A DNA stretch of 64,000 nt from Heyndrickxia shackletonii (GTDB taxonomy: Bacteria; Bacillota; Bacilli; Bacillales; Bacillaceae_C): NCBI RefSeq assembly GCF_001420715.1, contig NZ_LJJC01000015.1, forward strand, positions 1,623 to 65,622, read 5' to 3'. The position numbers and the translations under genes were made by a program. Below the pieces are notes generated by a model. The model saw only the letters and a list, made by a program, of their open reading frames with translations, made no database searches and was not told where the DNA came from. Shown here piece after piece: positions 44,023 through 52,710 of the stretch; position 1 is the first letter of the stretch, and the number at the start of each line of letters is the position of its first letter.

Positions 44023-45354
44023 TTAAACTTGCTTTTTGCGCGTTCGTTCACTGTAAAATGCCTTCAAATAAGGCTCGCCAAGACTGTTAATATTGACCAA
44101 GAAAAAGAGAAGTCCAATCAAGCCTACAATGACACCAATTAGTCCGCTAATAGACGCAAAAAATAACAAAACATATTTCACATTTCTCATAGCAAAGCCC
44201 ATTTCATTAATAGGAATAACAAAGTTTGAAATCGCCACTGCGGAAACAATAATAATCATAATGCTGGAAACCAAACCAGCCTCCGTCGCTGCAGTACCCA
44301 AAATAAGTCCGCCAACGGTTGTTGCGGTTGGTCCAATTGCTTTTGGAAGCCTGATACTTGCCTCCACTAATAATTCCATCATTAAAAGCATAAATAATAC
44401 TTCTAAGTATGATGGAAAAGGAACGGTTGCCCGGCTGCCAGCAATTGTGAGCGCCAGCTGGACCCGAAATAATTCGGGGTTATAGGATGTAACCCCTACA
44501 TAGACGGCAGGAAGCAGTGTACTGATAAAAAGGCCGATGTATCGAATGGTTACCAGAAACTTGGTAATCCAATAAGGCATATATAAGTCTTCCATGGAAC
44601 TTAAAAAATCATAGAAAACTGCTGGTCCAATTAATGTAAATGGGGTCCCCTGAATGGTAATAACAAATTTCCCAAGTGCCAGATTATAAGCAATACGATC
44701 AGGTCGCTCTGTGACAAGATAGGTCGGGAATAAGGTTCTTCTTTTAGTAAAATTTCGCATCAGCTGTCCCGTGGTTTGAATGACTGACCGATCAATTTCA
44801 TTAATTTTCTTACGTATTTCTTCCAGGGTTTCTTTTCTAATCAATGATTCATCGTAAATGAGGGCTAATTGCACTTTACTTTTATACCCGATTTCCCCCA
44901 TTAACTCGACCATTAAGGTACTCGAATGGTAGCGCTGTCTAATTAAATTAAGATTCACTTCTAAGTTTTCACTTAAAGCCTTTTGCGGCCCATGAATGGT
45001 GGTTTCTACACTAGCATCGAGAACTTCTTTATTCGTTTGAAATTTCAAGTCTAATATAACGACTTGACCAGGAAGGATAACGGCTACTCCTCCATGAAAA
45101 ATATCCTTTAACGCTGCATCATTACCTTTAAATTCCTTATAGTCTGCAAGCGACTGCAAATAATAGCAATAATCCTCCATAGATTGCATTTCAAAATATG
45201 GCTTTACCACTAATTGTTGGATTTTGTCCCCATCACTTAAGCTTTTTAAATATATCAAAAAAATCTGCTGATTACTTTTCATTAATGGCTGAATCTTCGC
45301 ATCGGCACTTCCGCTTAGCTGTAATTTTAAAAATTCAAAAGTTGATATTGCCAT
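44023..45354 (-). CDS. Spore germination protein, GerAA family
   Basis: The 443-residue A subunit of the germinant receptor has a soluble N-terminal domain (about residues 1-245) containing ETTIHGPQKALSENLEVNLN, then RRTLFPTYLVTERPDRI. A membrane domain with about five helices follows, including GPTATTVGGLILGTAATEAG. The N-terminal domain lacks the long extra extension of GerKA-type proteins, so this is a compact A subunit. It heads the gerABC operon. Forespore expression is expected; I could not identify its promoter with confidence in the 45355-45698 gap. Confidence 0.94.
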   Translation of the reverse strand: MAISTFEFLKLQLSGSADAKIQPLMKSNQQIFLIYLKSLSDGDKIQQLVVKPYFEMQSMEDYCYYLQSLADYKEFKGNDAALKDIFHGGVAVILPGQVVILDLKFQTNKEVLDASVETTIHGPQKALSENLEVNLNLIRQRYHSSTLMVELMGEIGYKSKVQLALIYDESLIRKETLEEIRKKINEIDRSVIQTTGQLMRNFTKRRTLFPTYLVTERPDRIAYNLALGKFVITIQGTPFTLIGPAVFYDFLSSMEDLYMPYWITKFLVTIRYIGLFISTLLPAVYVGVTSYNPELFRVQLALTIAGSRATVPFPSYLEVLFMLLMMELLVEASIRLPKAIGPTATTVGGLILGTAATEAGLVSSIMIIIVSAVAISNFVIPINEMGFAMRNVKYVLLFFASISGLIGVIVGLIGLLFFLVNINSLGEPYLKAFYSERTRKKQV

Positions 45355-45698
45355 CTAATCATTCACCTTTAATTCATAATGGATGCTATCTTTATATTTT
45401 TATCCATGAAAAGGAAAATATACGGAGGAAATTTCGGAAATGAATGATGAATTACAATAAAGTTGTTTGATTTTAAACCGCCAAATGCGCATTACCCCGT
45501 CCATTAAAATGGAAGGGGGAGAATAAAGTTATTTAATTTTTGGATTAATTACCGAATAACTCTTTAAATAAGTAACAATAAAGTCGTTTAAATCTGGGAG
45601 TTTATTTTCACAACCGGATACTTTAATTGAAAAAGCCTTTTTCTCTTACTCCATTAAAGGGTTCTTCAAAGTGCAATAATAGATTATTAATTATCTTG

Positions 45699-45729
45699 TT
45701 GACATTGACGTAACGTCATAGCCTATAAT
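45699..45729 (+). promoter_or_regulatory. MerR-type promoter with 19-bp spacer and perfect palindrome
   Basis: TTGACA (45699-45704) and TATAAT (45724-45729), both perfect consensus hexamers, are 19 bp apart. The spacer contains TGACGTAACGTCA (45706-45718), a perfect 6-1-6 palindrome. This over-long spacer with a central dyad is the hallmark of promoters activated by MerR-family proteins. A MerR gene lies just downstream, convergent. Confidence 0.8.
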
Positions 45730-45785
45730 CGAAATTGTTCTAAGTGATGTCACTATTTCAATTGAATAATAAGGAGATGATTTTA

Positions 45786-46655
45786 ATGGAAATAATCATA
45801 CAAGATACATTAAATTTATATAAAGAAATGCTTAATTTGCCAGAAGGGGAGAGAAGTGAATTTTTTAGCGGAGAGTTATTAAAACCTTTTAATCGGATGT
45901 TTGAAATAATGCATATGCCTAAGACACCTGAAGCCATGGGGTGTATACAGCTATCCGGCCAGGAATCAAAGATGATAGAAATGTTAGAAAGACTGGAAAA
46001 GACTGATGCTTGGAATAATGCAAAAAGGACAATTGAAGCTGCAGCCGCCCGCTTTGAAAAAGCCAGCATTCCATTACCGGAAAAAGTTGTAGTAGGGATC
46101 TTCTTAGGAAACCCAGAATACTTATCAATGTTTCAAGGATACACGGGTATGGGCTCTATACCTGGCTATATATTAATAATGATAGATCCGAACGAAAAGA
46201 ACCTGCCAAAGCTGAATGCATGTATTACTCATGAGTTTCATCACAATGTGCTTTTCCATAATACAAAGTGGAATTTTATGACTGACGTAACAGTTGGAAG
46301 ATACATTGCTATTGAAGGCTTGGCTGAAAGCTTTGCAGCAAGTATGTTTGGAGAAGAGTTTATTGGCCCATGGGTAACAGATGGACTTGTACAAGGAGCG
46401 GATTTGGAAACCGCAAGAAGAATAATTTCAAAATCACTAGACGTCAGAGGGTTTATGGAAGTTCGTAAATATATATTTGGAAAGCACCCAATGATGCCAG
46501 AGACTCAAGACTTTGGAATGCCTTTCTGTGGAGGCTATGCTGTAGGATATTATGCTATACAGGCATATCTAAAAAAGACAGGTATTTCAATAGAAAAGGC
46601 TACGGTTATGGATGGAGATGAAGTTATAAAGGCATCTGGCTATTTTGAAGACTAA
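45786..46655 (+). CDS. DUF2268 domain protein, predicted zinc-dependent peptidase
   Basis: The 289-residue cytosolic protein (no signal peptide) carries THEFHHNVLF (about residue 150), an HExxH zinc-binding motif, followed by AIEGLAESFAASMFG (about 178-192) with the probable third ligand glutamate. This is the DUF2268 (YjaZ-like) layout of predicted metallopeptidases. The start is ATG 45786, with AAGGAG 9 nt upstream. Its promoter has a 19-bp spacer and palindrome, and the convergent neighbour encodes a MerR-TipAS regulator, so induction by a small molecule is likely. Natural substrate is unknown. Confidence 0.85.
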   Translation: MEIIIQDTLNLYKEMLNLPEGERSEFFSGELLKPFNRMFEIMHMPKTPEAMGCIQLSGQESKMIEMLERLEKTDAWNNAKRTIEAAAARFEKASIPLPEKVVVGIFLGNPEYLSMFQGYTGMGSIPGYILIMIDPNEKNLPKLNACITHEFHHNVLFHNTKWNFMTDVTVGRYIAIEGLAESFAASMFGEEFIGPWVTDGLVQGADLETARRIISKSLDVRGFMEVRKYIFGKHPMMPETQDFGMPFCGGYAVGYYAIQAYLKKTGISIEKATVMDGDEVIKASGYFED

Positions 46656-46661
46656 ATTAAT

Positions 46662-46699
46662 GTAATAAAGTGTGCTGAATCTGCAGCATGCTTTATTAC
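46662..46699. terminator. Bidirectional terminator between the DUF2268 gene and merR
   Basis: GTAATAAAGTGTGCTG pairs with CAGCATGCTTTATTAC through G:T wobbles around AATCTG. It reaches the merR stop codon. Confidence 0.75.
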
Positions 46700-47463
46700 T
46701 ACCTACTCGTTTTACAATAATACATAATTGCCTGATAAATAAATTCACTCAAATCTTCATCACTGAATTGGTTGATATATTTTTTCCATCTCTCATCAGA
46801 TGTATAGGTTTCAGCAATACATATCAAAATTTCTGTATCACAAGTCATATTTTGTTCAAGGTAACTTTTCCATTCTACTATTAGTTTTTGTACATCCTTA
46901 GAGGAAGGAAGTTTGTGGATTTGTTCTGCTAATTTCTTAAATACTTTTTCCATGTTTTTTCCAAACTCGTAATATACATCTTCTTTTTCCCGATCAGATA
47001 GTTTTTCTATATTCTTTTCATACTCTTTGTATTTTTCTGTTTCACCAAATACCGCTTTGGCTTCACGGCTATATTGTTCTTGTAGTGGCAAAATTGGTGA
47101 GTTATTAAAGATATTCAAATTAAATATATCTTTTCCTGATACGTAATCCTCTAAGGCACTAACAATTTCACCTAAGCGTTGTTGTTTTGCGAGCAGTTTT
47201 TGATATTGCATTTTTAAAATTTGTAGTTGTTCTTGCTTCGTTAGTTGCATAATATCTGATATTTTTTTTAATGAAATACCCATTTCTTTTAAAAATAAAA
47301 TCGTTCGAAGGCTGTCCAAATCTTCTCTGCTATATGCTCGATAACCATTATTAGACAAGCGAATTGGTTTTAATAAATCTATATTATCGTAGAAATGTAA
47401 TGTTCTAGCAGTGACACCTGTTATCCGTATCACATCTTTAACTGTAAAAAAATTCTTTTTCAT
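46699..47463 (-). CDS. MerR-family regulator with TipAS-like antibiotic-recognition domain
   Basis: The 254-residue protein has an N-terminal MerR winged helix (FFTVKDVIRITGVTARTLHF, then YDNIDLLKPIRLSNNGYRAY; about residues 5-45), a long dimerisation coiled coil (about 75-115) and a C-terminal helical TipAS-type domain (about 130-250). TipAL proteins bind thiopeptide antibiotics covalently and activate 19-bp-spacer promoters. The adjacent DUF2268 promoter fits this. Its own promoter (47529-47557) carries half of the same operator. Ligand here is unknown. Confidence 0.88.
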   Translation of the reverse strand: MKKNFFTVKDVIRITGVTARTLHFYDNIDLLKPIRLSNNGYRAYSREDLDSLRTILFLKEMGISLKKISDIMQLTKQEQLQILKMQYQKLLAKQQRLGEIVSALEDYVSGKDIFNLNIFNNSPILPLQEQYSREAKAVFGETEKYKEYEKNIEKLSDREKEDVYYEFGKNMEKVFKKLAEQIHKLPSSKDVQKLIVEWKSYLEQNMTCDTEILICIAETYTSDERWKKYINQFSDEDLSEFIYQAIMYYCKTSR

Positions 47464-47528
47464 TAGAAAACCCTCTAATTCCTTTTAAAGATTTTTTTAT
47501 CTTTATATATTCGCTCAATTCGTAATAT

Positions 47529-47557
47529 ATTATACGCTTCAACCTTACGTCACTCAA
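47529..47557 (-). promoter_or_regulatory. merR promoter with a related operator
   Basis: On the minus strand TTGAGT (47552-47557) and TATAAT (47529-47534) are 17 bp apart. The spacer and the -35 edge contain TGACGTAA, the left half of the perfect palindrome found in the DUF2268 promoter. A further TGACGTAA is at 47671-47678. The rest of the 47464-47900 gap shows no gene. Confidence 0.6.
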
Positions 47558-47900
47558 GCCCCCATAGCTTCTCAATAATCCTTAGGATTTATATAACCCT
47601 TAGTTTTTAAATCCATTCTTGGGTGATTGATAAACTTAATTAAATCCTCTCTACTATATAACGTTTTTGATGACGTAAAATAATGTGTGTAAGATCATAA
47701 CTTCGACTTTTGTACGAAGATTCCTTTTTCCACAATATGTTTTTTTTAATAGAATAAAACGTTTGAAGTTTTTAACCAACTTTATTGTCATTCAACAATG
47801 AAAACAAAATGCAAATATTTGTATTTTCTAAAAAAACGGTGTGGTATCATGTTATTGACTTAAACGTTACTTACTCGAATGCAGAAAGAAAGGGGACCGT

Positions 47901-49055
47901 ATGAAAAATCAAACATGGTTATCGCTTAACTATTTTGCCTTTTTCTTTACCTGGGGAGTATTTATGCCTTTTTGGACTGGATGGCTTGTTGATAGTAAGG
48001 GGTTAACGATTCAAGCCGCTAGTGCCGTTATAGGTGCTGGCTTTATTTCACGGTCGATCTCAACCTTAGTGGTATTTCCTGCATTTTGCCGCCACCGGTC
48101 GATTGCATTATTATTAAGAATGTTTCCATTCATTTCTACCATTCTATTATTCTTATTTTTGCCTTTTACATCGCCGAAAATTCTTATCGCTGTAATGGTT
48201 ATTTTCACTATTTTATATCCGCTTATCCTTCCTTTAATGGAAAGCACGGGAACGATGATGGTAAAAGCAGATGGCATCCATTATGGGAAAAGCAGGCGCT
48301 GGGGATCGATAGGTTATACGGTCGCTCTGATTGTGGTAGGCATCATTACATCTATTTTTAGTGATCATGCCATCTTTTTTATTATGGCATTTGGGATGCT
48401 GGTCATGCTGGCAACGGCGAATGTAAAATCTCCGCCTTCCATTCAGAAAAGAATCGGAAGTAAGAGCAGTTCTTATCGTGGATTGTTGAAGTCGAAAAGA
48501 TTCTTATTAGGACTTGTCATCGCTATTTTATTGCAAGGTACACATGCTTCTTATAACAATTATGGTTTTCTTTACTTACAGGATCTGCATGTCAGCAAAT
48601 TTTATATCGGATTTATTTTGAATATCGCCGTTTTGGCTGAAATACTCTTCTTTTCTTTTGCAGATCGAATTTTTCGGAAAGTGCCAACACCGGTTATGTT
48701 TATCATTGCGAGTATCGCCTGCATGATAAGATGGCTTGTGATTTTTGCTTTTCCATCTGCTATTGTATTTATAGTAATGCAGCTTTTTCATTCCCTCACA
48801 TTTGGATTAACACACTATACCTTTATTCGCTTAATAAACGAAGAGCTGCAGCAACAGGACATCCCAGCGGCACAAGCTGTCTACACGTCCCTTGGGATGG
48901 GATTTATCGTTGGAATATTTACATATTTAGGAGGTTTCCTTTATAGCCACTCCCCTGGCCTTGCTTTCGGAGGAATGTCTGTGGTTGCACTGCCATGTAT
49001 TTTCATTGGATCCTATATGTATTTGCGTTATCGAAAAGCGATTGAAGTCATTTAG
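47901..49055 (+). CDS. MFS transporter of the YwbF/3-phenylpropionate-like group
   Basis: The 384-residue membrane protein has about twelve hydrophobic helices. Its start WLSLNYFAFFFTWGVFMPFW and the segment KSRRWGSIGYTVALIVVG (about residues 132-149) are typical of the HcaT/YwbF-type major facilitator group. A central cytosolic loop (about 172-195) separates the two halves. Substrate is unknown. AAAGGGG precedes the ATG. A perfect inverted-repeat terminator follows. Confidence 0.85.
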   Translation: MKNQTWLSLNYFAFFFTWGVFMPFWTGWLVDSKGLTIQAASAVIGAGFISRSISTLVVFPAFCRHRSIALLLRMFPFISTILLFLFLPFTSPKILIAVMVIFTILYPLILPLMESTGTMMVKADGIHYGKSRRWGSIGYTVALIVVGIITSIFSDHAIFFIMAFGMLVMLATANVKSPPSIQKRIGSKSSSYRGLLKSKRFLLGLVIAILLQGTHASYNNYGFLYLQDLHVSKFYIGFILNIAVLAEILFFSFADRIFRKVPTPVMFIIASIACMIRWLVIFAFPSAIVFIVMQLFHSLTFGLTHYTFIRLINEELQQQDIPAAQAVYTSLGMGFIVGIFTYLGGFLYSHSPGLAFGGMSVVALPCIFIGSYMYLRYRKAIEVI

Positions 49056-49073
49056 AGCTAAATAATATATAAT

Positions 49074-49099
49074 AAACGCTTAGGTTAACCTAAGCGTTT
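49074..49099. terminator. Perfect palindromic terminator
   Basis: AAACGCTTAGGTT and AACCTAAGCGTTT form a perfect 26-bp inverted repeat between two convergent genes, usable in both directions. Confidence 0.8.
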
Positions 49100-49104
49100 C
49101 TAGC

Positions 49105-49341
49105 TCATTGATCCTTATCCAATTCTTCTTTAGTATCCACACCTTGCGCAGTTAATCGATACAATCCGAACAAAAGTGGATTAGTCTGCACCAATCCTTC
49201 ACGCATTAATTCTTTAAGTGATTGATTCACAGTAGATAGGTCTCCATTTTCATGCGAAAGTTGCTCAGAGATTTGCCTTGGTGATTGCCACTCAGTGGTT
49301 AATGCTAGCAATACGGTCTGTTGCTGCTGGGTCAAGTTCAT
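49105..49341 (-). CDS. Small winged-helix-like protein, 78 residues
   Basis: The 78-residue protein resembles a stand-alone MarR/winged-helix domain: TVLLALTTEWQSPRQISEQL (about residues 9-28), then STVNQSLKELMREGLVQTNP and a beta wing LFGLYRLTAQG. DNA binding is inferred from this pattern only. AGGGAG precedes the ATG. It is downstream of the padR/DUF2812 pair and may share their transcript (22 bp gap). Confidence 0.6.
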   Translation of the reverse strand: MNLTQQQQTVLLALTTEWQSPRQISEQLSHENGDLSTVNQSLKELMREGLVQTNPLLFGLYRLTAQGVDTKEELDKDQ

Positions 49342-49363
49342 ATTAATCTAACTCCCTATTAAA

Positions 49364-49885
49364 TCAATTTTTTAACCGTTTCATTTTATATAAAATGTTT
49401 AGAACAGAATAACCTAGCAGAAATATTAACATCACATACACTACTCTAAGAACTATCATAAATTTTATATGAGAGTAGCCTGAATTAAATACAATCGTAA
49501 AAGAAATGAGCAGAATCCCAATCAATGGCATTAATAAAAAGTAAAGCAACCTCTTAAACATGTCCATTTTTGAATTCGTATCCGAATAAATATCTAACGT
49601 CTTCGCTTTTCCTGGTTCCGTCCTAAAATAGTGCCAACCTGCATATTCCGTTACATGCTCCCAGCCAGCATCTTCAAATATTGCCAAGTATTCTGTTAAA
49701 TCATGTTTTTGATTGGCTTTGAAATCTGTCTTATAAATATATTTTTTAGGCTCCATTTTTTCAAAGGTATAAACTAAAAAATTATATTTTATAAGCTTCC
49801 AGCCCTCTTCTGCCATTTTTTCCAGCCATTTGTTCTCCTGATCATCCTGCCATGCCAAAAATAATTTAAATACCCGTTTCCTCAT
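49364..49885 (-). CDS. DUF2812 membrane protein
   Basis: The 173-residue protein starts MRKRVFKLFLAWQDDQENKW. Its soluble part (about residues 1-105) has the DUF2812 pattern (MAEEGWKLIKYNFLVYTFEK, FEDAGWEHVTEYAGWHYFRT) and is followed by two C-terminal membrane helices (about 112-132 and 142-165). Such genes are nearly always paired with a PadR regulator, as here with an ATGA overlap. The exact role is unknown; a membrane or envelope stress function is a guess. Confidence 0.87.
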   Translation of the reverse strand: MRKRVFKLFLAWQDDQENKWLEKMAEEGWKLIKYNFLVYTFEKMEPKKYIYKTDFKANQKHDLTEYLAIFEDAGWEHVTEYAGWHYFRTEPGKAKTLDIYSDTNSKMDMFKRLLYFLLMPLIGILLISFTIVFNSGYSHIKFMIVLRVVYVMLIFLLGYSVLNILYKMKRLKN

Positions 49886-50226
49886 TGCTCTTTACCCTCA
49901 CTCGTAAAAAATGGTTCTGTTTGTTTTACTAGTGCTTTTAATCGTTCAAATTCACGTCTGCTAATTTCCCTTCCCATATCCGTTAAGACATAACTTTTCC
50001 TTCTATCATTTTCTTCTTCCGCTAATTTTTTGATTAACCCATCCTTTTCCAACTTACTGAGCGCACCATAAAGCGTTCCAGGACCTAAATTTACCTCTCC
50101 CTCACTAAGTTCCTCCACCTTTTGCATAATTCCATACCCATGAAGCGGCGAGGTAAGGGAAACTAAAATATAGTAAGTGGTATGAGTAAGCGGAAGGTAC
50201 TTCTTTATTAATTTTTCACTTAACAT
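49882..50226 (-). CDS. PadR-family transcriptional regulator
   Basis: The 114-residue PadR protein (subfamily with a short C-terminal helix) has a winged helix with LTHTTYYILVSLTSPLHGYG (about residues 11-30), LGPGTLYGALSKLEKDGLIK (recognition region) and the wing ERRKSYVLTD-like segment. It probably represses its own operon with the DUF2812 gene. Of two adjacent ATG codons (50229, 50226) I prefer the second, 7 nt from GGAGG. Inverted repeats lie directly upstream. Confidence 0.9.
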   Translation of the reverse strand: MLSEKLIKKYLPLTHTTYYILVSLTSPLHGYGIMQKVEELSEGEVNLGPGTLYGALSKLEKDGLIKKLAEEENDRRKSYVLTDMGREISRREFERLKALVKQTEPFFTSEGKEQ

Positions 50227-50252
50227 CATAAAGCCTCCAAATTATATCGACA

Positions 50253-50291
50253 GCTGATATTCCGTAGAACGATATATCGGTTAACGATATA
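50253..50291. promoter_or_regulatory. Candidate PadR operator: two inverted repeats
   Basis: TATATCG-GTTAA-CGATATA (50273-50291) is a perfect 7-5-7 inverted repeat. ATATC-GACAGCT-GATAT lies beside it (near 50245-50261). Both are within 65 bp upstream of the padR start. The following 300 bp to 50597 show no gene. Confidence 0.6.
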
Positions 50292-50526
50292 ATAATTGGT
50301 TTATTCTATTTTGTCAATAGTTCTGAAAATGAATATTTGATGTTCCAATCACTGTATGTGTAAACGTTCACTTACTTATCTTTTTGCCTTTACATCAACG
50401 GCTGTTCTAAAGGCTCTGTTAAAGGAAAATTTGATATTTAAAATGATCTGTTAGCCAAGTAATCACAGAACTTTGAGCTTGTACAATCGCGAACTGTCAT
50501 ATGTGTCTTTTCAAATACAAAATGCG

Positions 50527-50566
50527 AACAAGAAGTTACCAGTAGATAACTTCTTGTTCTTCTCCA
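50527..50566 (-). terminator. Hairpin downstream of the GyrI-like gene
   Basis: GAACAAGAAGTTA pairs with TAACTTCTTGTTC around an 8-nt loop. The T-run on the minus strand is weak. Confidence 0.55.
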
Positions 50567-50597
50567 TTGTATTTTTTCTCTGATCAAGCTAAGCAAA

Positions 50598-51050
50598 CTA
50601 TAATGATTTTATGGGTACACATATTTCGCAATATGGGTTGTTAATCCTATCACCAATATATTTTTCCATAATTGGTCTGTTGTCCAATTGATATTCCTTG
50701 TTTTGTAGAGATGAAAAAATATAAGAATATGCTTTTTGAATATCTTCTGCTGTATGTTTAACCTCATAAATAAGATATTGTCCGCCAGAAATTTCACCTT
50801 GAACAACGGAATCATCGACTTGATAATCACTTGGTATCACAATACAAGCATCAAATCTACAATGATCTGGAGGTGTTGTTTCTGGATTATCTTGTGGAAT
50901 TGCAAATAGAATGGCAGATTCAAGAAGTTTTTTCTCATGAGCCCATTTTTTTAATTTCTCCATTACCTCAATATTTGCAGGACCATAAGGACCAACTCGT
51001 CGCATATAAGCAATGCGATAGTTTGGAAGTATTTCTACTTTGAATTTCAT
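50598..51050 (-). CDS. GyrI-like small-molecule-binding domain protein
   Basis: The 150-residue stand-alone AraC-effector/GyrI-like domain contains KFKVEILPNYRIAYMRRVGP at the N-terminus and YGPANIEVMEKLKKWAHEK (about residues 22-40). It also has DDSVVQGEISGGQYLIYEV and a C-terminal YCEICVPIK strand. Related domains bind drugs or bacterial toxins or act as ligand sensors. No DNA-binding domain is present. AAAGGAAG precedes the ATG. Confidence 0.8.
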   Translation of the reverse strand: MKFKVEILPNYRIAYMRRVGPYGPANIEVMEKLKKWAHEKKLLESAILFAIPQDNPETTPPDHCRFDACIVIPSDYQVDDSVVQGEISGGQYLIYEVKHTAEDIQKAYSYIFSSLQNKEYQLDNRPIMEKYIGDRINNPYCEICVPIKSL

Positions 51051-51225
51051 ATGTTTTTTCTTCCTTTCTTTATGGATTGTTAGTTACATTTCGAATGTAA
51101 CACGCTTAAAAAATATATACATTCATTTTATCTAAATTTTCTGTAAAATTTTAAAATAAATTTTTTTATAGGAAAAGCAACATTAAAGATTAACAGAGCT
51201 TTTTCAAAAAAAAATATTTTACCTC

Positions 51226-51254
51226 TTTACAAAACTAAAGCATTTGGATAGAAT
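51226..51254 (+). promoter_or_regulatory. Promoter of the serine operon
   Basis: TTTACA (51226-51231) and TAGAAT (51249-51254) are separated by 17 bp, just upstream of the T-box leader. Confidence 0.65.
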
Positions 51255-51261
51255 ATTCTAA

Positions 51262-51526
51262 ACAGTCTAATATACGCAAAAGGTAATGATGAAGATGGTA
51301 TGGAGAAAATGACTAAAGAGAGTCGGTGGATGCTGTGAACCGATGCTTTTTCTTCAAATGCCGAGCACTTCGGAACCGGCTGGCTGAAATAACAGTAGGT
51401 CAGAACGGCAGGAATGTCGTTATTTTATGAGGTTACTTTACAAATAAAGTAACAAATTGAGGGTGGTACCGCGTTTCCCCACGCCCCTTATAATAGGCAG
51501 GAATGTCTGTTATGAGGGGCGTTTTT
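51262..51526 (+). promoter_or_regulatory. T-box riboswitch, serine-specific (specifier AGC)
   Basis: Stem I begins AGAGAGTCGGTGGATGCTGTG. Aligning the 3' side with the two Trp T-boxes of this window places the specifier at AGC (51364-51366, in CCGAGCACTTCGG), a serine codon. The T-box motif AGGGTGGTACCGCG is at 51460-51473. The terminator pairs ACGCCCCTTATAA with TTATGAGGGGCGT, followed by TTTTATTTTTT. The downstream genes are for serine synthesis, consistent with the specifier. Confidence 0.92.
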
Positions 51527-51552
51527 ATTTTTTAGGAAAGGATGATGAATGG

Positions 51553-52710
51553 ATGCTTTTTAATCAGCAATTTTTGTTCACGCCAGGCCCTACGCCAATA
51601 CCAGAGCGTGTGAAACTGGCTATGAATGAGCCGATGATTGCCCATCGTAGTAAGGCATTTTCGCATTTACTCGAGGATGTTTCCAAAAGACTTATGCCCA
51701 TCTTTGGGGCAAAAGATCCTGTTCTACTAGTGGCAGGTACTGGTACATCTGCATTGGAGGCAGCGGCATGTAATATTGTAGAAGATGGTGACCATGTTGT
51801 TGTGATTGTTACTGGGGCTTTTGGCGATCGGTTTGCAAACATTTGCCAAGCGTTTGGGGCGAGCGTCCACCGCTTAAATATTGAATGGGGAAAAGCATGT
51901 GAGCCAGATCAATTAGAAAACTATTTGAAATCTTTGGATGTTCCAATTAAAGCTGTTTTTGCCACCTATTGCGAAACATCTACCGGAGTATTAAATCCAA
52001 TAAAAGATTTAGGAACAATAACAAAACTGCATACAGATGCCCTTTTTATTGTTGATGGTGTCAGCTGTATTGGAGCTGTTCCGGTCGATATGGAAGATTG
52101 GCAGATAGATATTCTTGTTTCCGGATCGCAAAAAGCACTTATGCTCCCGCCTGGATTAGCTTTTATTGCTTTAAATCAAAGGGCTCGGGAAGTTGTTAAA
52201 AACTGTAGGACGAAGCGCTTTTATTTCGATTTAAACAGGTACTTAACTTCTTATTATGAAGAAACCTCCACTCCATTTACACCGGCTGTGTCTTTGATTG
52301 CGGGGATGCGTGAGGTATGTAACTTAGTAGAACAGGAAGGTTTGGAAAATGTAATTTCACGCCATCAGTTATTGAAGTCAATGCTTCGCAGCGGGCTTCA
52401 AGAGCTGGATATTCCGCTTTTTGTTGCAGATGATATTGCCTCTCCGACGGTAACGTCTATTAAACCAAATGAAAATTCTATTGCTCCAATTAAGCAAGGC
52501 TTACAGGAAAGGTTTGGAATTGTCATTGCAGGTGGCCAAAAACATTTGAAGGGAAAAATCCTGCGAATTGGCCATATGGGATATTGCACTCCATTTGATA
52601 TTTTAAGAGTTCTGACAGGATTGGAAATGATTCAATCGAGCCTGTTGGGAAGGAATATTTTAGGTAAGGCTACAGCTAAAGCAGAGGAGGTTTGGAGTAA
52701 AAATGTATAA
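51553..52710 (+). CDS. Class V aminotransferase (alanine-glyoxylate/serine-pyruvate type)
   Basis: This 385-residue PLP aminotransferase has a typical start LFTPGPTPIPERVKLAM. GTGTSALEAA forms the phosphate-binding region, VDGVSCIGAVPVDMEDW contains the PLP-pyridine aspartate, and VSGSQKALMLPPGLAF holds the PLP lysine (about residue 195). The gene is under a serine T-box and overlaps serA by 8 bp. It therefore probably performs the phosphoserine aminotransferase step (replacing SerC) or makes serine from hydroxypyruvate. The start ATG 51553 follows AGGAAAGG; the open frame further upstream runs through the T-box terminator. Confidence 0.88.
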   Translation: MLFNQQFLFTPGPTPIPERVKLAMNEPMIAHRSKAFSHLLEDVSKRLMPIFGAKDPVLLVAGTGTSALEAAACNIVEDGDHVVVIVTGAFGDRFANICQAFGASVHRLNIEWGKACEPDQLENYLKSLDVPIKAVFATYCETSTGVLNPIKDLGTITKLHTDALFIVDGVSCIGAVPVDMEDWQIDILVSGSQKALMLPPGLAFIALNQRAREVVKNCRTKRFYFDLNRYLTSYYEETSTPFTPAVSLIAGMREVCNLVEQEGLENVISRHQLLKSMLRSGLQELDIPLFVADDIASPTVTSIKPNENSIAPIKQGLQERFGIVIAGGQKHLKGKILRIGHMGYCTPFDILRVLTGLEMIQSSLLGRNILGKATAKAEEVWSKNV

